The notes under the pieces: model-generated
Told to the model about the DNA's origin: nothing
Seen by the model: only the letters and a program-made list of their open reading frames with translations
Databases searched by the model: none
Shown: piece by piece, positions 11,501 through 21,608 of the stretch
How positions within the stretch are numbered: the stretch's first letter is position 1
How the letters are laid out: each line of letters opens with the position of its first letter
Source of the DNA: Leishmania infantum JPCM5
Taxonomy: Eukaryota; Euglenozoa; Kinetoplastea; Trypanosomatida; Trypanosomatidae
Assembly: GCF_000002875.2 (NCBI RefSeq)
Contig: NC_009396.2
Span: forward strand, 255,501-319,500
DNA: 64,000 nucleotides
Direction of reading: 5' to 3'
Made by a program: the position numbers and the translations under genes

Positions 11501-13016
11501 TGCGTATCACCGCTTCGAGAGGGAGGAAAAAGGAGCCGACGACGCCGCTGCTGGTACGGTGCGCAGCCGCTGCTGCTCCCGCGCCTGGGAAGCCCAAGGA
11601 AGACGGTGCCGCCGCAGCGATGGCGTGCTGAAACTGGAAGTGCCGCAACGCGGAGGTGCCTTGTGCGACAGCGGCGGACGAGAGCAGTGGTGGTGGTGTC
11701 ACCATGGTTGTGGTGAAGCCTTCGTGCCCAAGTCCGACGGCATCACCAGCCCCACCACCACCACTACCGCCGCCATTATCCTCGCCCCTGTTCTCCTCTG
11801 CGTGGTTGTCGCGCCGCACGCTGCGCGGTTTATCAGTCGTCACGGTGTCGCGAAACGCCAGCGGTGAGGCGTTCGCCGCCGGCGCAGCGGCTCTCCGCTT
11901 GTGCCGGTGCTGCTGCTGCAAACCTCTCTGTGGGGCATCTAGGTCAGCGCAGGTGGCTTCCCCGGTGCGCTGCGGCGAGGGAACCGCGGGGTTGGCATTA
12001 ACGGTGACTGGCATCGCTGCCCCACCAACATCATCTGGGCCCTGCGTCTGCCCGGGGGTGGTGGCGCCGGATTCCATCGCTGCTAACGGTCCTGACAGGT
12101 CACCAGGGCGAAGTCGATGCGTGACACGGTACTGCCGGCCCGAGGCATCTCGCCTGTAGTACCCACCTCCTTTCCCTTGGCAGAGGTCGCTGTCATCCCA
12201 TCCATCATACGGCACCCACTCAAACAAAGGGGAGGAGGCGAAGCTGGATGCGTCCGCTATGATGGAGACCCCGCCAGCGGCCGTACGGACTTGAGGCGAC
12301 GATGACTGCTGCTCGTGTGGCACTTGCCGCTGCACGCGCAGGTACGAGCGGGCTTTGCTGTCCCTTGTGCGCTCTGCTTGGATGGGCTGCGGCTTGGTGA
12401 TCCGGTTCTGAGCTGTGATGAGCTCCCACGGAGGGCCGCCCTCGCCGCCGCCAGAGATGGGAGCCGTGTCTACCGAGAATTTCCTGCCGTCAAAAGCTGC
12501 AAAGTCAAGCTGCGCCCATGGCGGTAGCACGCTCCAGAGAGGCGGCGCAGCAGCAGTAGCGCTGCCCTCGTCTGCCGTGGAGGCGCTGAGCTGTGTGAGG
12601 TGTTGCGGCTGCTGCCGGGCTCGCGTGCTGGGACGAGCGTGATCTGTGGCATGAGGGCCGTCGCTGACGGATTTGGTCACGGCTGCAGTGGGCACCGTCA
12701 CCAGCAGGTCAGCCAAGGATCGCTGTGGCTTCTGTGGTGGTGTCGGCGGACGTGTCGTCGATGGGTCGGCTTTAATGGGTGATGGTAATGCGTAGGCGTG
12801 CCGCTGATGGGCTTGCGCCAACTCACTACGGCTGTGATTTGTCTCGTAGCCACTGTGCGCTGAGGCCGGCACACCAGCGTCACCCGCGACACCACGGGTC
12901 CATAAAGGACATGCCGCGACGGCGAGTGCACGAGCAGCACCACCATAGATGCCCTGAGGAAGGCGCTGCGGCGAGTGCACTCGTGGTGGGGGACTTGAAG
13001 ACGGGTTTGATGACAT
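8595..13016 (-). CDS. Large hypothetical protein, 1473 aa
   Basis: This is an uninterrupted minus-strand frame. I start it at the ATG at 13016 (N-terminus MSSNPSSSPPPR) because a pyrimidine tract (about 13079-13112, coding strand) and an AG at 13077-13076 lie just upstream. The frame is open further back, but that part only translates the pyrimidine tract. The protein is mostly low-complexity, rich in Ala, Pro, Ser, Thr and Gly with a Gly-rich run, and looks disordered. More structured islands are a Trp/Asp/Tyr stretch (FEWVPYDGWDDSD) about 240 residues in, with YYRRDASGRQYRV just after it, and a segment with FFLPLEAVIRKALP further on. I see no signal peptide, membrane helix or known domain. 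It is probably a kinetoplastid-specific protein; function unknown. Confidence 0.8.
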   Translation of the reverse strand: MSSNPSSSPPPRVHSPQRLPQGIYGGAARALAVAACPLWTRGVAGDAGVPASAHSGYETNHSRSELAQAHQRHAYALPSPIKADPSTTRPPTPPQKPQRSLADLLVTVPTAAVTKSVSDGPHATDHARPSTRARQQPQHLTQLSASTADEGSATAAAPPLWSVLPPWAQLDFAAFDGRKFSVDTAPISGGGEGGPPWELITAQNRITKPQPIQAERTRDSKARSYLRVQRQVPHEQQSSSPQVRTAAGGVSIIADASSFASSPLFEWVPYDGWDDSDLCQGKGGGYYRRDASGRQYRVTHRLRPGDLSGPLAAMESGATTPGQTQGPDDVGGAAMPVTVNANPAVPSPQRTGEATCADLDAPQRGLQQQHRHKRRAAAPAANASPLAFRDTVTTDKPRSVRRDNHAEENRGEDNGGGSGGGGAGDAVGLGHEGFTTTMVTPPPLLSSAAVAQGTSALRHFQFQHAIAAAAPSSLGFPGAGAAAAAHRTSSGVVGSFFLPLEAVIRKALPVSRGGFSSRACSVYTGVRSDGTLSIIMLEEYPGYTESTPAQPPRATASSPAFLATTAEGTPTVTGAREGHHSTKSPAPPTRQDWTWLPPKASAEQPVLLPSADTDASRQLLATVPQSAAAGVAGATSSTNPHRQGPIGTGGVVNEGAAIRDACAGLTSGSPPRAPPTPMPPPPPESGDSPYAASRDRVDLTRLGVATATVNAAAVAASPMIALRGQSGSSVPPGGGRVFQRHWLPLGLCALPVAARGDNGALAPVSSSGTPAVADVASRAAATMGAVMPESTEQTHLAGCDEGARRGPVPAVARTVWTTRVTDAAATGRKPLPAPARVIPSLTLFNPTELPSKGTTSASLSAPQSAESGCGGRGRQRTKSLLPAWCHVVAEALLSPLSPPKMHRPGQRRRTSTSGTTTAVTTTSNTVARDIHSRRWSAEARGGMPVGSTAKFVTAAERALAPQCAAVAASAVDDRRREGGAEEQESCATPTSHYSHLPPRESAGPDVSVFGNTNPTGRQIPPPAPLKTTKPTPPSLVPYSSEPDGVGGGRGIVRVVAETTTVDFDAHDAPHAYAQVLMEVDTKHATTTSTVLGSGDAGVAANADAAAVAAPTLERAHTRKVQLSTSTTLCRFQGYHQRRRDGGDAVANPGVDDCGAGVGAPVAPVPTTTAASAKNNTDDTSWLNYGGSRVGDPSASPTRFRAVGATWEKQGGHASTIARSIGTAVVSLHSDAARPHTRTCRPPVLASASAVTQLTMLAPDGTEMVVQEHANERPSQRRHVQVGCCAGTTAASSGYAARKNSPYIMGGCANTGYLRFGDVATASPSAAVTTASGMLAKPAAAMRHSVIMRSPAVPAGLAGESEGGGDGGDVDHSSEGLVNTSQNTRFKGADGLGSLSIYAETVPLFQMLPAPIEGVPMSSSSLASPLQNRPEQQQPQGVSNVAKVSSVSRVPRRPLAQHLPKLGHPAGHTAECDV

Positions 13017-13075
13017 CCGAGCAGACGAAAGGGGGAACAAGAAGAGGAAACCAAAAACAAAAAAAAAGAGAGAAG

Positions 13076-13112
13076 CTGGCAAAGAAAAGGAGGAAGGTGC
13101 TCTGCTACACAA
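13076..13112 (-). promoter_or_regulatory. Splice acceptor of the 1473-aa gene
   Basis: The coding strand has a pyrimidine tract (13112 to 13079) followed by AG at 13077-13076, giving a 5'UTR of about 60 nt before the ATG at 13016. It decides the start codon of that gene. Confidence 0.5.
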
Positions 13113-15524
13113 CAGACAGAAGAGAAGGCGAGAAAGAAGCGGGGCAGGGGGTCGGGGCGACGAACGCAGCAGAGAGTAGGAAAGAGGGAAGAAGTGACCG
13201 GCAAGCACGCAAAGAGAGGAGAAGTTTTCGAATAAACAACAAAAAAATTGGAAACGAGAAGTGCTTTCAGTAACGCGGAGGCAGCGCCGCTAACACGCGC
13301 ACTCCAGCACACCCGAAAGCAAAGAGAGAGAGAGAGAGATAGGGGACGCGCGCGCACACACACACAGAAGACGGTAGAAGAGGGGTACGAGAGGGGTGCG
13401 CTTACCAACGTACTCGTAGGACGTGCACACGCTGAAGTACGGGAAAGCAAGCAAGATGACCCGAGTAGTGGAGACACGTGGGAGGAATAAACACACCCGA
13501 ATACAAACAAGAACGCACTAACACAGACACGGAGAGAAAAAGAGAGAGACACGAAGAGATGAGGGGGGAATGAGGGGACGGTGATGAGGAAGGCGACTTG
13601 GCGGCACAGAGCAATGGAGAACAACAACACTGGACTCCGGAGAGCTGTAACGGCACGGAGACGAGGTCGTGAGCGCACAGAGAACGCACAAAAACAATGT
13701 TTACGCGTAAGAAACTCACACCGAAGCCAGAAGCAAAGCCCAGACAGGAAGAACAAGGGAGGAACAAATGGAAACGAAGAGGCGGGCGGGTGGGGGGAGG
13801 GGTAAGAGGTGGGCACAAACACACACAAACAACAAAAAAGGGGTCAGAAACCGCGAATGCGAGCCGGAGAGGAAAGATGGGGAAAAAAATTGGAAAAGGA
13901 AGCGTCTAATCGTGTGGAGCAGGCGAAGACGGGAGACGAGTAGCGAGACAGAGGACGTGAGAGCGTAGGGGAGACGGGGAAGGGGAGAAAACGGATAAAA
14001 CAAAATAGGTATCTGCGACGAGGCAAGATGAAAGTAGCGCAGTAAACAAAACTGCAAGCGAAACCAAATTCGAAAAGCTTCGCCGACGATCCGAGAGCGT
14101 CCGTTCAGTCCACCCAAGCCGATCTTTTTTTTTTCGGTTTGCTTTTCTTTTTCTGTGGTGCGGCGTGTGTCCGCAAGTGCCGGCCCACAGGTAAAACAAG
14201 AGGGACGTCTCTGTCAAACTTTACGTTTTTTGCTCTCCTCCACTCTTTTCCTCTTCGTTTCTACCCTTTTTCGCGCTTCTTGCACGATCCCTCTCGCTCT
14301 CACAATCCAGCGCACCTCTTTCACCTTCACTCTTTCTTGTCTGCGTCTGTCTTCTGCAGACGACTCGAAAGCGAACCAGCAACGATAAAGGAGGTCACGG
14401 ACAGTACCACACAGAGAGGGAGACAGACAGACAGACGCAGCTTGAAAAAAAACTTTCCTCTTCCGTTCTTGAGCAATGTCGCTTTCTTTTCGGTGGCAGC
14501 GCACTCACCGGCTGGTTCACCTCCAGTTGGAATTTGCTGTCTTCTTTGCAGGTTAAACTGAGAACGGTTATGTGCATATATATGTATGTGTATGTATAGA
14601 CGAAAGCGAAACAAAAAAAAAATCGTTTTTGCTGTTTGTTGGAAAAGTGCGAGTATGCGTGCACGTATGCACAGTGTTTGTATGCGCGAGCACACGCACA
14701 CGCAGTCAAGCGGCAGTACAGAGAAAGCGAGCGAGGCGTTGTAATCACGCGCACGCGCGTTGAGAAGACGAGCCAAGCGCTTTGTATGTGCTTCAGTGAC
14801 TGCGACTACGTCCGCGGAAAAGCACCGCCCCTTGCTGTGCGCCTTCCTTTTTCCCCGATTTCTTCGTGCACTAGTATTGGCAATTTTGCCTTTCCCTGTT
14901 TTCTGAGATGGTGGTGGCGGTGATACGTTTGGGAGTGTGTCGACCTGCACGATAGACGATGGCCAAGCTGTCGAAACGGAGCGAAGAGCAACAAGGGCGA
15001 GAGAGAGAGGGGGGAAGGCGAGAACACAGCAGAATAGAAGATGCAGCAAACGGCAGCACACACGAAGACGGACAGGCACAGGTACGCGCGAGGCGTACAA
15101 GCACGGCGAAAACCAGAAAGGGATAGGAAGGGCCCCACCAAGCAACGAATAAAAAAAAAACGAAGCCAATGAACGCACACACGCATACATGCACGCTAAA
15201 ACGGAGGGGTGGGAATTGGGAGCAGGCGTAAACGGATGAAGAAATCGATTTATGGATTCGATATACAAAAAAAAAGATAGAAAAGCATATACACACTAAG
15301 ACTCAACCCAATCAAACAAGCGAAACGACAAAAGCGGCAAAATCGAGGCGAGTGGGTGGGAAAGCAGAACCACAAACACGAAAAAAAAAACACGGAAACA
15401 CGTACACCATACCTACATCCATGCATATATGTATACACACACAGAGACAAGACCATATACAAGAGAAAAAAGGGGGAGGATCAGCCCACTGTTGCCACTT
15501 GTCCCGAAAAGGCAAAAAAAGACG

Positions 15525-15549
15525 TATATATATATATATATATATATAA
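15525..15549. repeat. (TA)n microsatellite
   Basis: A pure TA run of about 12 units in purine-rich spacer. Similar short TA runs occur at 23189-23208 and 27550-27568. Confidence 0.9.
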
Positions 15550-15826
15550 GGCGAAAGAAGAAAACGAGAAACACTCGTGGGACACGGACGCAAAAACACG
15601 AGAAAAATGGAGAGAAAGATGGGCGACGGAGACAGTAAAGAGGCCTTGGCGGAGAGCCGTGTGGAGAACGAAGCGGAGAAGGCAGAAGGAGGGAGGGTGG
15701 CCTGCAGAAAGCGGAGAAAAAGGCAAAACCAAACGTGTATGAATAGGAAGGCAAGAGCAGCGAGTGCAGCGATAAACGGAAGAAGGGGAAGGACACGGCA
15801 CCACGTACACACAGTTCGTCTGTGTT

Positions 15827-15845
15827 TGTGTGTGTGTGTGTGTGT
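15827..15845. repeat. (TG)n microsatellite
   Basis: A TG dinucleotide run in non-coding DNA, at a local switch from purine-rich to pyrimidine-rich plus strand. Confidence 0.85.
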
Positions 15846-18576
15846 CTTTGCTGTTGTTGATTTTCACCCTCTTGTTTCTCGTCTTCACACACACAGACAC
15901 ACTTCTCTTTTTTGTTCTCTCGCCCCGTCGCGAGTGCACAAGGACGACGCAGAGCGCAGTCACCGACACGTGCTTTTTTCTTTTGCGGAATCGAAGATGA
16001 GAAAACAAGTGGGGAAGAAATGCACGCAGAAACAAGCATACACCCGTACAGGGGGTATAAGACACTTGCAGAGAAGCACAGACGAAGAAAAACTTGGGGA
16101 AGACAGGTGGAGGCAGGAGAGCACTGGGGAAGAGAGACAAAAAAAGGAAAAAAGCAATGCACACAAACAGCCTGATATGACCGGGAAAGTCAGACAAACA
16201 CACCAATTCACCCGTGCACAAAACTTGACGTTTGAGACAAACATAAAGCGAAAGAGAGAAAAGAAAAGGGAGGGGGAAGTTCCAAGTCGAGCACACACAC
16301 ACAGCACGAGTCCAGTCACAGAAGCAAAAAGAGGGCAGAAAAAAAAAGAACATACACATATATAGTGAAATGTGGAGTCCCCTCTGCCGTGCAGCTCTGT
16401 TTGAGTGCGTGTATGTGCGTAAATCACTCCCAGCACTTGATGGATACCTCTCCCGTTACCGCTGCCTGAATCGTCGTTCCTTTTAAGGAGGTCAAGCCAC
16501 TTCACTCTTATCGCCTCTCCTCCTCTCTCTCTGGGCACACGTGGCGCCCTTGTGCCTGCTTCTTCCCCTTTTCGCCAAGAGTTTTCACGCTTGTGTGCTG
16601 ATGCAGCTTGCTCACGTGTCCTCTTCCCCTTAAAGAACGCAGGAAAGCAGCTAAAAGAAGGCTAAGAAGAAAGGGATAGGTCTAAAATGAGATGTAGGGG
16701 TACGCACACCTTCCTTGCTCTTTCTCGGTCCCTTTGGGTTCGTGTGCACGTGTATGTGTGTGTGTGTGTGTACTCTAAAGGAGGAGTTGTGCTTCCATAT
16801 ACGTACACACGACTCACCGAAGCCTTCTCTCCCGCGCGCGCACAAAGAGAAAACCTCGTACAAGACACAGAGAGACGTTGAAAGAAGCGGGAAAGGGAGC
16901 GTGCAAGAGAAAGGAGGGGACAAAAAGAGGTGGAGAGACGAAGGCACAAGACGGTGCTCAGCTGCGTCAAATGCACAGAGGAAAGATCGCGGTGATGCTG
17001 AAAAGAGTCAAAGAAAACGATACACCGCTGAAAAAAAAGACGAAGAAATAGTCCGTCACCTGGTATGTGTGTGTAGGGGGAGGGGGTATGCGAGTGAAGA
17101 GAGGAACAAAAGCAGAGCAAGAAACGCAGCAAGAGAGAAAACAATCTGGGAAGGTGAGGGGGTGGGCGAAAGCCTGTCGTCGAGTAGAGCCCTCCAGAGC
17201 AGGTGCGAAAAGGAAAAATAAAGAAATACGGAGGGGGAGAGAGCACAATGGAAAACGAAAAAAAGCGATGAGGAGAGACGAAGATGATACTACTCGCAGA
17301 CAAACGCACAAACTCGCACACGCGCAAAGAAGAGGGAGGGCGAACAGAGAGAGCGAAAGGTGAAAAGCCAACGCAAGCGTCAGATGCGCAAGACGCAACC
17401 GCTCACCAATAAAAGGAAGAAAAAAAGACGCGCCACCTACACTGTGTATGCGTATGTTTTTTGTAAAAATGCAGTTAACACATTCGGAACGTTTTCCCAC
17501 CGTGCGCGTGCCGCCCTCCCCCCCCCCTCTACCACCTATAGATATGGCACTACTATCCTTTTTTTATTTGCTGCTTTCGCTTTTCCTAGCTCTGTGTGTG
17601 CGCGGGCTGTATGCACTTCACCCTCCAACCGGTACGCAAAACAACTCTTTTTTCGAAAGATGCCTTATATCTGGGCTTTGTACAACTCTTCGCTGGGCTG
17701 TTTCATGCCCACCCCCCGTACGCACGTCTTCTCTATCTCCGCGACGCACACGCTCAGGTGGGCGAAGCGGGGGAGGGGGGGGGCCAATCTACGAAAGCAA
17801 ACACACAACTCGAAAAAAAAGTTCCGGAGAGCTCGGAAGTAAACGTGCAAGGGAACGGAGAAGAAAAAGGCAAAAAAGAGGGGCTGGTGGCAAAGAGGTT
17901 AAAGGACAACAGAATACACGAACGCGAAGCGCGAGACCAGCGTCACGCGCCGGAACGGCAAACGACACGAAAAAAACGTGTGCGCGTTCGTGTTCGGTGT
18001 GTGGACGAAAGAGTATGCGCAAGTCACGAGGCCCACCGCGAACCGGTGCGAGCGCGCATGAGGTACACGCCAACGAAACGACCAAAAAAAAAGAGGAAGC
18101 AAGGGGAAGAAGAGGGGCAGAGAACGGGGAGGAGAGGAGCAGGAGTGAGGGCGAGCAAGAAAAGGAGACCGAAAAAAAAAGTGGAGAAGCCAAAGTAAAG
18201 AATGATTTTATATGAACAGAAACAGAGAGAAGTTTGAGATGTATCTGTGCGTCAAACAGCTGCGTGGGTGAGGGAGGCTGAAGTGGGAATAAGAGTTGAG
18301 AGAGAAGTAGAGGTGAAGAGCGGACGGAAAACTACGCACGCACGCACAGACACACATACACACTCGAAGACAAACACACCACGGGAAAATAAAGATGGAA
18401 GACGCAGGAAACGAGCCGACGAAAAAAATAGAAGTGGAAAGAAATGAAAAACGAAAAGGTAAAGCAAACGTTGAACTGAACAGGAAAGAAGAAAAAGGAC
18501 AGAAGTAAGCGTATCACGAATGTCTTGAGACAACTCACCTCAGGCCTTTAAGCTTGTTCCCTTCACTCGCTCGTCG

Positions 18577-18581
<5 letters not shown>

Positions 18582-18607
<26 letters not shown>
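18582..18607. repeat. (TG)n microsatellite
   Basis: A TG run of about 13 units at the start of a T/G/C-rich plus-strand block. Confidence 0.9.
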
Positions 18608-21045
18608 CTTGTTGCTTGTGGCGCTTGGCTTTGTTCGTTTTTCTTTTTTTGTCGTAGGGTTGTTCTTGTTCGGGGAAGAAGGGATAGAGGCTGTTCGTTA
18701 GTGATCCTGTGTCTTTTCGTTGCTGCTCTTGTTGCTGCGCCTCTCTGCTTTCACTATCGAGTCGGTGCTAGAGCGTGGTAGAAACACAGGTATACAGAAG
18801 CACACACACACACCAAAGTGAAAAAAAAAGATGGCGTGATTGAGTGCGTGTGAATATGTGTGTGTCTCTCTGTGCGTATGAGGGTTGAAGGGCTGAGGGG
18901 TAGACAGGAGAAGGAAAGGCGGTCCCGTAGCAACTACTACACAAAATGAAGCGAAAGCAAGTAAAGCAGAGCCGAAACAAGTCCAGAAAGAAAAAAGAGA
19001 AGGAAGACAGAGACAGAGAGACCGAGAGAGTTGATGAAAAGAATAATGATAAAAAAGAAAAAAAACAAATAGTGATAATGGTCGTAAGAGTAGCGGTACT
19101 GTCAAGGGCAAGACATTTACATACATACACATGCATATAGCCCACACACGCACATGCGCGCACGCAACACGCACACAACACACACAGACACACGCACAAT
19201 CGGTATTACTGGCAGCACTTCTCTGTCTCTCGGTCTGTGTTTGTTTGTTGCGTGTTTGTACGGTTGATTGATGTCCACGTTTGTTTCCTTCACCCTTGAC
19301 TGTTTTTCTCCTTTGTTTTTATTGGTCTTCCCTCCCCTGACTGGAGCTTATTGCGCCCCCGGTCTGCTTGCTTTTTTTTTGCGTCGTAGTTGCTGTTCTT
19401 GGCAACTAGAGGTTGATAAGTACGTGCCCCTATATCGGCGCGTGTGCTCGCGTGAGTCGGTAAGTCGGTGAGTGAACTAACGTTCACTGCGTGTGTATAT
19501 ATGTGCGCTTGCGTGTACTTCTTTTTGCCTCTATCTGTCTGTGTGCTGGCTTCGTCCTCTCGCACACTTTTTCGTCCTTTTTTCTCCTTTCTACGTCTCA
19601 GTTTCCCTTCCGTTTCTTCGCGCTGGATTGCCCTCAGCTGCTTCCCCCCTTTTTTCGCGGGTGTGGCGTTTCACTTTAGCGCTTCTCCTTGCCTTTTTTT
19701 TGTGTGTGTGTGGGGGGGGGGAGGGTCTGTGCGCCGTCCCTAGTGCTGCGCGTCAGCTTCAACAAAGCCTGTGCACGCGCGCGGCCCGTGGAAAACAGAG
19801 AGGCGGATAAGGTAGAGAGTTGTCGCCGTCTTTTCGTTTCTTGATGTTGCTGCTGTGCGACTCTACCATGAGCGCGACTCGTTGTGGATCACTAGTTTCA
19901 TTCAGGGCACGCAGACACACACCTGCACACGCAGAAACCTCTGCGCTGACAACACGTTGAAGGGAAGGAGAGAGAAGAGCAGGGTGACGAGGAAACAGCA
20001 GGAGAGACAAAACACAATCGTGTACGAGGAGACGCGGCAGACAAAGAGAGAAAGAGAGGAAGCACACATGCGCACGAGGAGGGAAGAGGGAAGAGGGGAA
20101 CGAGAGAGGAAGCAAAGCAGGGACAAGCCCGATGAGAGAACACGATAGGCACGAGAAGGGGGAGAGATGATAATGATGGCAGTATAAAAGAGATGTACGC
20201 CGGTATGGGGGGTATTGTTGTTGTGTTCTTCTTCGCAAACGTACAGAGTGGAGGAGAAGAAACAGACAGAAAAGAAAGAGAACAAAGAGAAGGGGGGCGA
20301 ATAAATATCAATGCACGCCTCCTCTCCCTCCACCATACATGAGGCAGGGGGCAGATGGAGAAAGGGAGAGGGATTTACATCGAGACCACGGGCGAGTCAG
20401 CATATTCATGTCCATCGATCCGGCTTCTGGGGGGCGGTGCATGTGCGATCGTGCCGCTTGCACCAAGGCCGTACCAGAAGGAATAGAGTGCGTCTTATTT
20501 AAGAGCATATATACACGTATATATGTATATGTTGTGTTTGTATACTGACGAGAGTGCGGTGCCGTCCATCCTTCCAGGGCCATGTATCACGGGAGGAGAC
20601 ATGAAGGGGTTCGGATGGGTGGCACTCACTCTAAAAACACGGGCAGTGGAAATAACGAGAGAAAGGCACTACGCGGTCACTGGGGCTTTTTTCTCAAAGA
20701 AAAAAGGAAAGTGAAAGGGGCACGGATACACGTAGACTTAGCACATCGCTTCCACAGAACCAATAAAAATTGATTTTCCGCCGATCTCGTCGCACCGCTG
20801 TGTCTCGATGAAGGCGTGCGAACACAAGTCAAAATAGCAAGCAACGGAAATAGAGAGCAGTTTTTGCTTTCTGTCGCCGGGAGTGGTGCATTCAGTGGCT
20901 GGTAAAGGGAGGTGAGGAGGAGAGAAAGCGATAGCTACTCGGCTAGCTTCACTGCCCAAGCCGCGCCTGCGTAATGCGCACTTGTCTTTCTCGAACACCG
21001 ACACGCAGCGGTAATCTTTGATTTCATCTTACTCCTCCTGCCATG

Positions 21046-21608
21046 CAACATGAGTCGAGTTCCCCGCTACCCCGGCCTGTCACATGCCCCCGCCGCGTCG
21101 TGCGAGGCAGCGGTAGACACGCGTTGCACCAACGTCGACTCAGTCACCTGATCACGGCGCCTGCCTCGAACTCCGCCCAGCCACTCTTGCTTCGCAGGTC
21201 GCCCCATACAAGCTCACATTATGCCGGCCGCCACCCGGTGCGTCCCGTCACAGTGACACCCAGCATTCCCACGCCAGTGGGCAGCCGGGGCAGGGGTGAG
21301 ATGCGTTCGAGTCACGCTGACGCTCCGCCTATCATATGGATGGCGCAAGCGCGTTCACCGTTGCCGGTCGCCCCCCACGCAGCGCCAGCCGGGACCTGGC
21401 CGCCGACATCATCAGCGATACATCGCTCTGACCTCCCCACGTCGCAGGTGCTCGACCTTGTCACCAGCAGTGGGTCGGCATTCAAAGGGATAGAGTAGGA
21501 GGCTTCTCGGCTTCCCAATGGAGTGGGTTTACGGGACCCTGTAACACCACGCACTGTGGTATCCCTCGTCATCAGAGGCTTTGTAAACGGTGCAATTTAC
21601 AAAAAAAG
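21046..21608 (+). mobile_element. SIDER2-type retroposon, apparently full length
   Basis: A non-autonomous retroposon of about 0.56 kb. The 79-bp hallmark shared by ingi/L1Tc-related elements (core ATGCGTTCGAGTCACGCTGA) lies at about 21300-21370, and the element ends in an A-rich tail at 21601-21608, so its sense strand is plus. Its first 336 bp (21046-21381) are almost identical to an inverted copy at 40711-41045; I see two substitutions and one length difference. It has no coding capacity of its own: the frame across it is incidental. In Leishmania such elements usually lie in 3'UTRs and can destabilise mRNA. Here it is antisense to the minus-strand unit. Confidence 0.8.

Larger units (their letters stand above)
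13113..21045. other. Longest gene-free interval (7.9 kb)
   Basis: I find no gene on either strand. The sequence alternates blocks that are A/G-rich on the plus strand (about 13100-14110, 14930-15780, 15990-16370, 16840-17440, 17800-18540, 18930-19110, 19960-20310) with T/C- or T/G-rich blocks (about 14120-14560, 17450-17760, 18550-18780, 19200-19740). TA, TG and CA microsatellites are scattered through it. Many pyrimidine-AG signals occur on the minus strand, so unstable or non-coding transcripts are possible, but I cannot define any. Confidence 0.6.

Noticed and set aside
13017..13208. Upstream extension of the 1473-aa protein with a signal-peptide-like hydrophobic start
   Set aside because: The extension is the translation of the pyrimidine tract and splice acceptor just before the ATG at 13016.
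19470..19490. AACTAACGTTCA, resembling the first bases of the spliced leader
   Set aside because: Only about nine bases match and nothing downstream resembles the rest of the leader or its Sm site.
21043..21498. 151-codon frame repeated at 40.6-41.2 kb on the other strand, looking like a conserved protein
   Set aside because: The shared protein sequence is explained by the SIDER2 retroposon copies, which are non-coding.
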